Below the pieces are notes generated by a model. It was given only the letters and a program-made list of their open reading frames with translations, was not told the origin of the DNA and searched no databases. DNA of 64,000 nucleotides from Saccharum officinarum (lineage: Eukaryota; Streptophyta; Magnoliopsida; Poales; Poaceae): the NCBI GenBank assembly GCA_020631735.1, contig CM036199.1, positions 14,166,834-14,230,833 on the forward strand. The letters are read 5' to 3'. The translations under genes and the position numbers were made by a program. Position 1 is the first letter of the stretch, and each line of letters opens with the position of its first letter. This document shows, one piece after another, positions 12,226-24,938 of the stretch.

Positions 12226-13874
12226 ACTGACAAACTGTTATGACTAAGAAAATCTGAAAAGTGACAGATGGTGAACTGATACTCGTGAGGCTTGGCCTCA
12301 ATCCGTATCCGCAGGCTTCGCCTCGGATTTACAACTAATCACCTGACACACACAGCACCGACAGGACGAACTGAAACGATAGAATAGATGGATTTACTAC
12401 AAGCAACATATATTATCTAATAGATGAGTAAGATCCTAAAGAAAGCAAGCATATTAGATAAGACATGAAAAGACCGCGATAGCTACCTCGGATGAGCGAA
12501 GTTCCGATGAACAAAAGATGATGTCGACGCGCTAGGGTTACCGGAAATGACGATCAAAACCCTAGAGTACCGATGAGATCAAAGATTTGTATTAGTAATT
12601 CACCAAAAAATCAACGGCAAACCCTAATCCAAGGCAAAGACATCACCTTGCGGAGACGGAGACGTTCGCGGAGACGGTAACTCGTGAAAACCACTGCTAG
12701 GGTTAGGGTTAGGGTTAGGTCTCTAGCGCGTGGGACTGCTCGGCGATGGCGGCTCGGCTGTAGAGGCGCGCGCACGGTAGAGAGCACGGGCACGCAGCGG
12801 CGGTGCTCGGGCGTGGTGGTGCGCAGGGCAACTCCGGTGGCGCACAGGCAGTGAACACTGGCGCTGTGGTGGAGTGCTCGGGCACGGGCGTGGACGACGC
12901 GGCGCGGCTGCGAGCACGGCTACGGAGGCACGGCGCGACGAATGCGGATGCGGTGGCGCGGCAGCTCGGTGAGGAGGCGCTCAGGATTTTGGCGAGGTTG
13001 GCTAGGGTACGGGTGGCGGATTAATTGAAACAGAAAAGAAAAGAAATGAGATTCGAACGAATGGTTAAAAGGGTGAGATCCGCTTTTCGCGGTGGAGGCA
13101 GCGTCCGGTCACAGTCCAGTAAGCTCCTGGAACGACCGGATGCGTCCGATTATGCACGAACGGACGCTGACAGAGTCCGGTCATATTTTGCCCGGAAAAC
13201 TAAAACGGATGACCGGACGCGGTGGTGGTGGCCGGGACCGGACGTGGTGGTCAGCAACTATGACGGTTAGAGATCTTAAAGAAATTCTTTGGGAATGACC
13301 GGACGCGCTGGTGAACGCCGGGACCGGACACGGTGGTCAGCAACGACGTGTCCGGTGCAGCGTCCGGTCCAGCGTTCGGTCGCTGTTTAATGCCTTTCTT
13401 CAATCCAATCTTCGACGTGACTTCTCCCAATCAAGTTCCATTTCAAAGAGACTCAAATAAACACCAATTGGAACCTGATATGAGTGACCTCACTCAAACC
13501 CTCAAGATTTTTAAAGTATTTTGCCTTAGGCTAGTATTATTTTTAAGAAAATACGCAATAAATACCCGAGGAGCAACGTATGGCCATGCAATAGAGTTTG
13601 TGAACCCTTGGGAGCTTCAAATGCTCTCTCTATTCATGGACGAACACAGAGGTTACTCAAAGCTAAACCAAAAAGAAATGACAAAGCAACAACCATGCAT
13701 ATGCAATGCAAAGTGAAAAAGGAAGACTAGGTTGTTTGTCAAGTTTGATCCACGGTTAGGCTTCTTAACTCCTCCAAAGGAGGGTTATCGTAACCGTGTT
13801 AGACAAGTTTTAGATGCATTGCAGGAAATTAAACGTGACATATAATACAATGCAATGCAAGGGACAACACAAGC
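12226..13874 (-). other. Non-coding spacer of Sirevirus A between env-like frame and pol
   Basis: No credible protein. Contains a GC-rich stretch (12640-13020), three tandem TTAGGG units (about 12700-12720), and a second palindrome array of the CCGGACGCG type (about 13095-13385) like that in the LTRs. Probably untranslated leader for the env-like frame; its transcript control is not visible. Confidence 0.55.
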
Positions 13875-15618
13875 TCATTTTTTAAAGTTACTAGAATCAA
13901 GCACATTTAGTTCACTTCTTAACCTACAAAAGGTAGACTCATCTAAAGGTTTAGTGAAGATATCCGCTAATTGATTTTCACTTCTTACACCTTCTAGTGA
14001 TATATCATTTTTAGCAACATGATCTCTCAGAAAGTGGTGGCGGATATCAATGTGCTTGGTGCGTGAGTGTTGTACCGGATTATTAGCAATTTTAACGACA
14101 CTTTCATTGTCACATAAAAGCGGCACCTTTTCAAGAACAACTCCATAGTCTAGGAGGGTTTGTTTCATGTATAAGATTTGTGCACAACAAGCCCCCGCAG
14201 CAATGTATTCCACCTCGGCGGTGGACAAAGCCACACTATTTTGCTTCTTAGATGACCAAGATACTAAGGACCTATCAAGCAAATGGCACCCTCCGGATGT
14301 GTTTTTTCTATCAATTTTGCAACCGGCATAATCCGAATCGGAATAGCCAACTAGTTGTAATCTAGCTCCTTTGGGGTACCAAAGGCCGATGCTTGGGGTG
14401 TACTTAAGATATCTTAAAATTCTTTTTACGGCACTTAGGTGAGGTTCTTTAGGGCATGCTTAAAAGCGAGCACACATGCACACACTAAACATGATATCGA
14501 GCCTAGATGCGGTAAGGTACAACAAGCTACCAATCATAGAACGGTAAAGAGTTTGATCGATTGGTTTACCTCCCTCATCAAGGTCGAGATGTCCATTAGA
14601 TGGCATTGGGGTCTTGATTGGCTTACACTCTTCCATCTTGAATCTTTTGAGAAGATCCTTGGTATACTTTTCTTGAGAGATGAAAATCCCTTCTCTCATT
14701 TGCTTGACTTGAAAACCAAGGAAGAATGTTAGCTCACCAATCATTGACATCTCGAACTCCTTTGACATTAATTCACCATATTCTTTGCAATAATCTTCAT
14801 TTGTTGACCCGAAGATGATATCATCAACATAGACTTGACAAATGAAAATCTCTCAATTAAGCTTCTTGGTGAATAGTGTGGTGTCAACCTTCCCAATTGT
14901 GAAGCCCTTCTCAATGAGGAAGTCCCGGAGGCGCTCATACCACGCTCTAGGGGCTTGCTTGAGCCCATATAGCACCTTGGACAACCTATAAACATGATTA
15001 GGATATCTAGGGTCTTCAAACCCAGGAGGTTGTTCAACATAGACTAGTTCATTTATGAAGCCATTTAAAAATGCACTTTTCACATCCATTTGATATAGTT
15101 TCATTTCATGATGTGATGCATATGCAAGAAGGATATGAATGGCTTCAAGTCTTGCAATGGGTGTAAAGGTCTCTCCAAAATCAAGACCTTCAACTTGAGA
15201 GAACCCTTTTGCAACTACTCTTGCCTTGTTCCTCACTACTACGCCTTGATCATCTTGCTTGTTGCGGAACACCAACTTGGTTCCAATGACTCTTGCACCT
15301 TTTGGATGCTCTTCAAGTGTCCAAACTTGATTGCGGGCAAAGTTGTTCAATTCTTCATTCATAGCATTCACCCAATCCGGATCTTGAAGAGCTTCTTCTA
15401 CATTCTTAGGTTCAAGACAAGAGACAAAAGAGTGATGTTCAACAAAAAAAGTAAGCTTTTGAGATCGAGTCATTACACCCTTTGTTGGACTCCCTATGAT
15501 AAGATCTTATGGATGTGCTTGAAGTAGAGGTGAGTTTCTTCTATCAACCACTTGAGGAGAGGGATGGGGAGCATCAATATCTTGAGCTTGTGCCTCGGCT
15601 TGTTGATGAGAGATATGA
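13875..15618 (-). pseudogene. Reverse transcriptase and RNase H of Sirevirus A
   Basis: One frame covers the C-terminal part of copia pol. Motifs in order: RVVAKGFSQVEGLDFGETF (RT start), KSAFLNG, QPPGFEDP, YGLKQAPRAWYERL, the catalytic YVDD (14820-14831), RT thumb, and RNase H with SKKQNSVALSTAEVEYIA and TKHIDIRHHFLRD. Copia polyproteins carry this order. It is interrupted by stops TAA 15507, TGA 14853 and TAA 14460, without frameshifts. The reading frame is continuous with the integrase C-terminus at 23445 once the solo LTR and one duplication copy are subtracted. Confidence 0.92.
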
Positions 15619-15623
15619 GTATC

Positions 15624-18600
15624 TATAAGATCCTAGATGGCTAGAGGGGGGTGAATAGCCTATAAAAAATCCTATACAAGCCACTAAGCAAACTTGTTAG
15701 AAAAACAAACGGCGCAAAGCGAGTTTTGCTTAGCCTACGGTTATGATGCAAGCCTCCTATCCACAAGTCTAGTAGATTATGATCTCTAGTTCACACAAGG
15801 GCTAAGTCACTAATCTTACACTAGTGAGCAAGCTAACAACACTACTAGCAAAGCTACTACTAGAGCTACACAAGATAAACTAGTAAAGTAAATGCGAGAG
15901 AGAGGATTGTGAATCTTATACCGATGGTGGAGTAAAGATATTGCCAATCACCAAGATGATATACAATCAATCAATATTGACAACAACACAATATGAAGAC
16001 CAATCACCGGGAGACAAGTGACATAATATTTTTGTTCACCCGGTGTTCACTTGTGCACCGACTAGCTATGTCACCGGTTGTGTCAACCAACACTTAGATA
16101 GTTCCTCGGTGTGACCCTCAAGTCACTTGCCCCTCAAGGCATGTCTCGCAAGGCACCACAAGACACCACTCTCAAGTGAGGTAACTCAATGACACGCGCA
16201 ATCCACTAGAGTTGCTTTTGGCGCTCCACCGAGGAAAGCACAAGAACCTCTTACAATCAACCGGAGGTGGCTAAGAACAATCTCCTTCTCTTGCCAACGC
16301 CTCCAACAATCTCCAAGCCAGCTAGGAGCGGTACTCTCCAAGAGTAACAAGAAATCCACCAGCTAAACCACCCACAAGTGCCACTAGATGCCCTCAAGCT
16401 ATGCAATGCACTTTGGGATCACTCAATCTCACTTTTGATTTGCAATCAAGCAAGAGAGATGAGTGGAAGGAGAAGCTCTAGCTCAAAGGATGCACAAGAG
16501 TGTTAGAAATCATGAGAGACCTCCCCAAGGGCCGGCCAACAAGTATTTATAAGCATCCCAACCGAATAGAGCCGTTATACCCCTTCACTGGACGTTTTTT
16601 GGGACAACCGGACGCGCCGGTCGAAACTGACCGGACGCGCTCAACCGCGTCTGATCCTCCAATGGTCACTGAGCCCCAACGGTCAAACCAACAACCGGAC
16701 GTGCCCTAGGCAACGACCGGACATGCCCCTCAACCGACCGGACGCACCGCTCAATCGACCGGACGCGTCGATCGCACAGTACCGCGTGCCCGCGAAGCAA
16801 TGACCGGACGCGCTCTAGGCAACGACCGAACGCGACAGTGCCAGCGTCCGGTTAGAGTCTAGTAAGCTCCCTCAATGATCGGACGCATCCGATCGCGTGT
16901 GACCGGACACGCCTCGCGTCCGATTGTCCTTAAGAACCTCAGTTCCCTCTGGGCGCCTGACCGGACACGCCGGTCCCACGAGTGACCGGACACGCCGGTT
17001 GTAAACCCTAGCACCCGCGCGCCTGACTGCTACGTTGTACTGACCGGACGTGTCCGGTCATACCATGACCGCGTCCGGTGCAGCGTCCGGTCACCTCTGT
17101 GACCTACGTTCGCCTCCATTTCTTTTCTAACTTCCAGCATAGTGGAAAATATGTAACGGAACCGTCCAAATTATAAGAGCACAAGTACAAAAACAATCAC
17201 CGAAATGATCAAATTCTCGCACTTGAGCCCATATAACTCCGGTAGTCCAATGAAATCACGAGGGAATTCAAACCAACCAACGTACAAGCCAAGATCGTAA
17301 TGATTCAACATAACAAGTCACATGTTATAACCATTTCACAAGTAATTCAATATACATCGGAGTTCAACATAGTTATTACAACTTAAGTTCAAAAGTAGCG
17401 GAAGCAAAGTAATTTGAAACTAACATTATTCTTATTTCAAATACATGCCAGTACCGTGGTCGACTTCCAACAAAAGCATTAGAGATAAGGTAAATAAGAA
17501 GGATCATGCCCATGATCACACTCTGCCACTAAGGCAGGAGCCAACCAACTCTTGCAGCCGCCATGATACATCACAACCTGCAACAAGTGGGGATAAAACC
17601 CTGAGTACGAGAAGGTACTCAGCTAGACTTACCCGCCCGAAACCAGAAATAAGGTGACACCAAGGATCATGCAAGGCTGATATAAAGTGGGGCTAGCTTG
17701 ACAACATTTTGCATAAAAGCTTAATATAGATGATCAATCATTAATGCTTAAGCATCAAGTTAATTATCATTAACCTATCATCTATATTAGAACCTGTACT
17801 AGAGCACTCACTTTATTAGGAGCAAACAATATTAACCATAGCAGGTATAAATTAAGGCAACCTTTCCATCGTGATCCAATTAACCATCCGTTCAATTTAA
17901 TGGAATCTACGTTGCCGCTGCTCAAGTCAAGTGCTCACTAACCGGGAGCGACGGCGATTCGAATCGAATTCCTATCCAGCTGGAGGGGTATTTCTAACAC
18001 TCACCGTGCAGACCCCTGCCAGGGTCGCACAGGCCACCGTTTCATATGATTCAGGAATCGCGGGTCCGAATAATGTCACGACCCCAAGGGTGACACTCTG
18101 CCAGGTGATAGGGACTCTAACCCCCCCTTGGTCTCACGCCAATGTCCCCAAGCACATCCTTTCTCTCCTCCAAGAAGCAACCTACCATTCGATTCCCGGC
18201 CTGAACCACATTACTCGGCTTCGCGGTCGGAACGGCTTATCCGGCCAACTAAGTGTTAGACTGCGTTCAACATGACTCAAGGACGTACAGCGAATCGGTC
18301 CTTAAACGACTCAGACGGGGATAGATCCACACCCAAGACCTCCATGCCTTGTTGCTTCACTATCGTCATCCCGCCCGGTCTCATTTCATTTTATTAACAC
18401 ATGATTCCTTTCCACGATAGCAAATATAGCCAACCGTGCCACATATGAATATCCCTATATCTCGCAGGTGACAGGAAATCACCTGACTTCTACCGCTTAA
18501 AGCAGGGCTAAGCATCTACTCGATCCTAGTCTATGTAGGATTCAAGGATTCATATATCTGGACAAGGAATGATATAATGCAGCAAGGTTTTCAACCAACT

Positions 18601-21600
18601 CCTACCACTTAATGCAACAATACTTATAACATATATATAATTAATTGCTTTGAAGGTAGGAGGCTTATCATGCTCCGGGGCTTGCCTGGGATCCGACTCA
18701 AGTTAGAGTATGTCAGATGAGTTCGCTTGGCGAGCATCTTCCAATCTACCACTTGTCCGATCCTTCGATCTTCGGGATGGATCCACCAACTCCATCTTCG
18801 GGTTTGGCTCCACCTTAGGTCCTTTACGTGCTTCAGCTAACGTACCTAAATAAGGTGCAACAATGCATATGCATGAATGCATAGAAGTGCAATAAACAAA
18901 GTAATCAAACAAGCATACCAAAGTTCTCCTAAACACCTAGAGCTAAATAACTTAATCCTCACTAAGGCATAACATAGAAGATTGCAAACACATCAATCAA
19001 GACACAAGTCTTATAAGATCCTAGGGTACCAAACCAAGTACCAACAATGACATGTGTCACACTTCAATACACAAGCATGACAAAGTTAATCAAAGCACTA
19101 GAACTAGAAATTGCCACATTCTGGGCATCAGAACAGCAGCTAAGTAATTTAATCATAACTGGAGATCTAAAACTCCAAATGACTTGCAAGAAGACATTAT
19201 GAAAAACTTATGAAATTATCTATATTTCATTTATAATCATCTAAACCTGATTCTAACATTTACTAGGTCGAAATACAGAAGGTACAGAATCTGTCCTAGC
19301 AGGACAGAGAGCAACCTAAATCTGAGCCCAACTTAGAACAGCTGTAGTTTCTAAACCATATGTCCAATTGCCACCAAAATTTAGCATTAGCTAGATCATG
19401 AAATTCACAATAACTTTGTTATAGCACACAAGACATGAAAACATCATTTGCATAGGGTAATTAACAATATTCTTAAATCTGTTCCGAAACCTCGTTTGCA
19501 AGAAATAATTATTAACTTATGTTGCAAACATATCATTGGACAAAATCAACTTTACAAACATGTCACACATGACTAATGAACACCAGAAAACATAGTGCCC
19601 AATACTAAATAATTTCTTTTAATATATTTTCTTAATTTATTTAGATAAGTAGGTGGAATTATGACCACATCATAAAGATGCCCAATAAATTCTACCAAAA
19701 TTACAGGGGTCTACAAATGCTCTCAAAAGTCTTCTGTCCAAATTTCAAGCTATTTAGACAAGTAGATCAACCTCTATGAAAAAGACAATCACTATTGAAA
19801 TAAATCATGTGAGAACAGATAAAACCTAAAACTCAATATTTTCTGTGAATACATGGCCATAGAATGAACCAAAATGATAGAGAAACATCATACTAAGGTA
19901 ATGGAACAACATTTTCCATTTTATCATTTATATATTATATATAAGCTATTTATCAAGCCCTAAACAAGTTAAATCAATAACTAGATCATACAATAAGCAA
20001 TGATCATTAAATTTATACCACAGTACATCCATATCATGACAAACCTACCATAAAAATTTCACATCATTTGGAGCATCACAACTCAAGATATAAAATGACA
20101 AGCAATATAATGTAATTTCTTATTTATCAAGGTCCAATCAAAACCCTAAGAAAACAGTGAACAAATAGTGTGTTTAATATTTTTCCTAGCAATTAAATGT
20201 CATCACAAAATTAACAAAATAAGAATCATCATTTTTGGAGTTCTAAAACTCCAGATCTGGCTCTGGTAAATTTTAAAGGCATTTTTAGAGCTCTTTTCCA
20301 ACTTAAATCAAAACACCAGAAATTTTCTACAAACAAGTAACATTTTACGATTCTACTGCATAGAGCTTTTCTCAAGGTTTCTAAAAAGTCCACATTTACT
20401 ATTTTTGGAGTTTCCTAGCATGAAATATGAATCTTTAAAGATTTAAATGAAATCTGAAATTCAAACACAGAATTACTCAACCCTACTTAATTCGCTAGGT
20501 GTACCCGAACGTGTACCCAACTCAGCCACCCCTTAAACCGACGCGAGGGGCCCACAGTCAGGCCGGGCCCGCACGTCAGTTACTCAAACAGAGACACAGA
20601 GAGGGGGGGTGCCGGCTTCTTCCTCCCGTCGGCAGAGCAGGGGAGGGAGGACGCCGGTCGGCCGCTGGGCTCGGCGAGCCGCCGGTGAGGGCAAGGGCAG
20701 TGCGCGGGGCAGTCGCGGCCACGCCCGCACCCGTAGGTGTCCACGGCTCGTCTCGAGGTGGCCCGAGGAGGCGGGGCCATGAGCGCCGGCGGCTTTCAGC
20801 GGTGGCGGCGGCTCTCCGGCGAGGTGGACGACCTCCGGTGGCGAAGTAGAGGCGGCACAGCATCAGGGGGTCTCCGAGCACCTGCTGGTACCCATGGCTT
20901 GGCCTGAGGAGGCTCTTGGTGGCACGGCCGCCACAGCAGGCGGTGGCGACGGCACGGCCTCCGGCGGCCGGGCTGCTCCGGCGGGCTCCGGCTCAACAGA
21001 GGTGTGCCAGCCATAGAGGAGGATGAGGCGGAGGTGTCGGTGCATGTGATTGAGCATAGGGATGGATGGAGCGAGGGAACAGCGGTGGCTGCAGAGCTTC
21101 AGCTCACCGGTCATGGCGATGGCGCGCTCTGCGCAGCGCGTGCGTGTGCTGCGAGCGAAGCGAGGGCGAGCGAGCGAGAGATGAAAGCGAGCGCTCGGCT
21201 TCTCCACTCGACGAGGCAACACGCAGGCGTAGTGATGGGCGGCGATGGAGCATGGTCACCACGCGGCAGGGAGGTGGGGGTGCCAGTTCGGGCATGGCTG
21301 ACACGCATCGAGCGCGTGTCACCCATTGAGGTGTTTTGTCGAGCACGTGGCGGGCAAGAGAGTGGCCAAGGTGGACGCGGATTTTGAGCTAACTACGGGC
21401 TGAGTTTGGACTTGGGCCCGAAACAGAGTTTGCAGTACACCTAATGCTCTTTATTTTCTATTAAGAGACCCAGGTCATTAGGGCAACAAGTTAGGAGATA
21501 ATCATCATCTAAGTTAGCAATGTCAACACATTACTAACCAATAAAGAAACTCAATTTTGCTGATCAAAATGAGGTTAAACTTAAGCCAACTTTTTGCATG

Positions 21601-23444
21601 ATCTACTACACCACATACACTCCAACTTTTATTTTGGGACCAGGTTAAGTTGTTTAACAAAATTTTGAGAACGCGGCACGTCAACATGTCAAGGCCGATC
21701 AGTGATAAAACAACTTTTTGCTATTTTGGAGGCTCTTATTGAAGGTCCAACTCAACTCCATTTTGAGTGACACTTGATCCATTGTTTTCATCATGAAAAG
21801 TACTACAACTCATATTAAGGAACCTAATGGAGCTACCATATGAAATTGGAAGATAAAGTGTCACGAACAGGTTGACTTGATGCTGCCGATTAGGGACTTA
21901 GAATATGCTAAGTGTTGTGAAACAGCCCTAAATCTGACTTGTGGGCCCTGTTTGAGCATGTTCCACACATTTTCATGACTTGACTCTTAAGCAAAGTTTG
22001 TTCCTTATAAAATTCTCTACAACTTTGTCAAAGGGTGCACAGTCATGCAAAGCTTCTAGGTCAGACTTTTGAAATGGTCAAACGAAAGGGTTCTAGGGTC
22101 CATACATGGTCAACCATCACTTAGAAGCACCTTTAGGCAAAATGATCAACATGAACATTGTTCCATTAAGTGTCCTAAGTGTAGTTAAGGTGTTGTAGAG
22201 GCCAAACATACACACCATGCATAGGTTGCACAAAAGTGTAGGCCTCACATGCCTTGAAACATAGAATTCAGTGAAATGCTATAGTTGTTTCATGTGGTTG
22301 TTTCAAGATACATGCTACCCATGTTTCCCTAGGTTGTTCCACATGTTGCAAAGGTTTGTTGCACATGTTGCATTTATATGTTGCATAAACACTAGTTCCC
22401 ATGGGATGTAAGGCATGTTTCAGTTATAATCCAAACAAGCATATAACTCATCATTTCATGTGACTTTTTGATTCCAAACTTCATGAAACTTTTCCAGGGA
22501 TCAATATAGATAGTTATTGATGTGAGACATGTGAAGATACTTTGATAACAACACCCACGCATATATCTTTTAATTGAGCCTATATGTAAGCAAGGGTGCA
22601 ACATCTAAGTTCAGATTAGGGTTTATTTCCATAGGGTTGACTTTGGCATTGCCATCTCCACTTAATCTGTCATGTTTAAGCTTAAACCCACTACTTAATT
22701 GGTGATAAACACCTGGGGTGTTACAAAATAGGCATTTCAACTCCTCGAAAACGCCTAAATCCCATGCTCGCAAGCTTGGCGGGAGGGAGAGAGAGACCCA
22801 AACCCTCTCTACCGCTCAAACTTCATCGCCTTCGTAAATGTGCCAACACCAACAAGTGATCACCACCTTGTGCACGTGTGTTAGCATTTTCATAAACATT
22901 TTCGAAGGTTTTCTAGTTAGCTCACTAGGCCCTACATGCAATGCACTTCATGAATTCACCTAGTGGCACCCATGCGTCGAATAACCAATAAGACTTCCCC
23001 TCTTAATAGTTTGGCTATCGATCCTAAAGCACTCACACCCTCTATAGTGTCTTGAGTGCAAAACAAAATGGCCCTATGGTTATACCTTTGCCTTGAGCCC
23101 ATTTTGTTTTTTCCAAAAGATATGATCCACTTCATATCATCACATGACCGTCTCAATCCATCGACCTTGACTTCACTTGCTCTTCACCGTTGCATTGGTC
23201 CATCGGCGCCAAGTCTTGCTCAAGCTTCACCATCGCATGGTCCTTCTCTTTGAAACCTCGACTTGCCCTTCACCTTTACAACCGGTCTATCGAGCCAAGC
23301 ATCATCTTGGTCTTCATCATCTTGGTCACATGAGTCAATGTCATGTCTCATATTCAATGACCACCTTTATCTAAATCATCCACTTAGATACAAAGGTTAG
23401 TCCTAGGTTTCATCAATTAGCCAAAACCAAACTAGGGACTTTCA
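15624..23444 (-). mobile_element. Sirevirus solo LTR B, itself interrupted
   Basis: Lies between duplicated GTATC (15619-15623 and 23445-23449) inside pol of element A. On the minus strand it starts TGAAAGTCCCTAGTTTGG and ends in a decayed form of the family end. The family LTR recurs intact on the plus strand at 42312-44613. Without the inserted LTR C (17152-22725) it is about 2.24 kb, matching one LTR length. No PBS, PPT or coding sequence is attached, so it is a solo LTR left by unequal recombination. TATA box on minus at 16551-16545; palindrome array about 16600-17100. Confidence 0.88.
17152..22725 (-). mobile_element. Tat-like Ty3/gypsy solo LTR C, 5.6 kb
   Basis: Bounded on the minus strand by TGTAACACCCC and GTTACA and flanked by AAATA (17147-17151 and 22726-22730). 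The sequence on either side rejoins LTR B exactly, as shown by the uninterrupted copy at about 43035-43055. There is no protease, RT or integrase in the 5574 bp, so it is best read as one very long LTR, known for Tat/Ogre-type gypsy elements. A GC-rich block at 20500-21400 may be the promoter region. Related sequence recurs at 34235-36569, including the CCCTGAGTACG and CTTACCCG motifs. Confidence 0.75.
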
Positions 23445-24930
23445 GTATCTTCATTTTCAACTCTCTCATTCTTATCATCATCTTGAGGCACATGTGATGA
23501 AGATGGTGGATTGACAATTTGTACATCATCTTCATCATCTTTAGGCTTGATGTCTCCCACCGGCATGTTCTTCATTGCCTCCCTCAATGGTTCATCACCT
23601 ACATCATCACAATTCTCAATTGCTCCTTGGGAGCCGTTAGATTCATTAAATTCTACATCATATGTTTCTTCAACCAAACCGGTGGCATGGTAAAATACTC
23701 TATATGCTTTGGACTTTGATGAGTAACCAACAAGAAAACCAATATCACAACGTCTTTGAAACTTCCCTAGGTGTTGACGCTTCTTGTAGATGTAGCATTT
23801 GCAACCAAACACCCGGAAGAATGGGACGTCTGGCTTTTTCTCATTTAGCAACTCATAGGGGTCTTGCCGAGAAACTTTTGTAGGAAGAGGCGATTTGAAG
23901 CATAGCATGCGGTGTTGATTGCCTCGGCCCACAATTTCTCCGGTGTGTTGTACTCATCTAGCATTGTTCTTGCAAGGGTGATCAAGGTCCGGTTCTTCCT
24001 CTCAACTACACCATTTTGTTGAGGAGTGTAGGTTGATGAAACTTCATGCTTGATTCCAATTTCATCACAATAAGCTTCAATGTTTGTGTTCTCAAACTTT
24101 TTTCCATTGTCACTTCTAATCTTCTTTATCTTGACTTCAAATTCATTTTGAGCTCCTTTTGCAAACTTCTTGAAGCAATTTGCCACTTCGGATTTGTCAT
24201 GAAGGAAGAAAGTCCAAGTGTATCTTGAGTAGTCATACACAATCACTAGGCAATAGAGATTTCCACCCAAGCTCTTGTAAGTTGTGGGACCAAACAAATC
24301 CATGTGAAGAAGTTTTAGCACTCTTGATGTTGACATGTAAGCTTTGGTTGGATGAGTGTTTGCAACTTGTTTGCCGGCTTGACATGCACTACAAGGTTTG
24401 TCCTTCTCAAACTTTACATCCTTCAAACCTCTCACTAATTCTTTCTTCAATAGCTTGTTGAGAGTGTTCATTCCAACATGAGCAAGCCTCCTATGCCAAA
24501 GCCATCCAAGTGTAGTTTTGGTGAACAAATATGTCATCAAATTTGCATCTTCGGAGGTGAAATCAACAAGATAAAGATTATTGTATCTAAAGCCTTTGAA
24601 AATCACTTGCTTGTCATCTATCTTTGTAACTACCACTTCATTAGGAGTGAACAAGCATTGGTAGCCAAGGTCACAAAGTTGCCTAACGGATAGTAAGTTA
24701 AAACTTAATGAAGCAACATAGAGCACATTTGAGAGAGAGTGATCATTTGATATTGCAATCTTGCCTATACCCTTGACTTTGCTCTTTGAATTGTCCCCAA
24801 ATGTGATCTTCTCTTAACATTCCCCATTCTCTTCAAGTGAGGTGAACATACGAGGATCACCGGTCATATGTTATGTGCAACCACTATCAATCACCCAATG
24901 AGATCCACCGGTCTTGTAGTTCACCTACAC
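23445..24930 (-). pseudogene. Protease and integrase of Sirevirus A
   Basis: The aspartic protease motif DSGCT lies at 24888-24880 and below. The GAG-pre-integrase zinc region (WHRRLAHVGM...CSACQ) follows, then the integrase core with MDLFGPTTY, SDNGKKFEN and YTPQQNGVVERKNRT (D, D and E positions), and the C-terminal segment FRVFGCKCY...GYS. TAA codons interrupt protease at 24871 and 24814. A frameshift at about 23890 separates core and C-terminal segment. The frame ends at the GTATC duplication made by LTR B, beyond which RT resumes at 15618. Confidence 0.9.
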
Positions 24931-24938
24931 ACAAAAGA

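Noticed and set aside
13085..13390. Spaced repeats resembling a CRISPR or satellite array
   Set aside because: Units are irregularly spaced palindromes identical in type to those in Sirevirus LTRs; no constant repeat-spacer pattern.
20499..21387. Cluster of Arg/Ala-rich frames on both strands
   Set aside because: They lie in the GC-rich promoter-like block of solo LTR C and have no family similarity.
15624..23444. A full-length retrotransposon rather than solo LTRs
   Set aside because: No PBS, PPT or coding domains are found between its ends, and both nested pieces match single-LTR structure.
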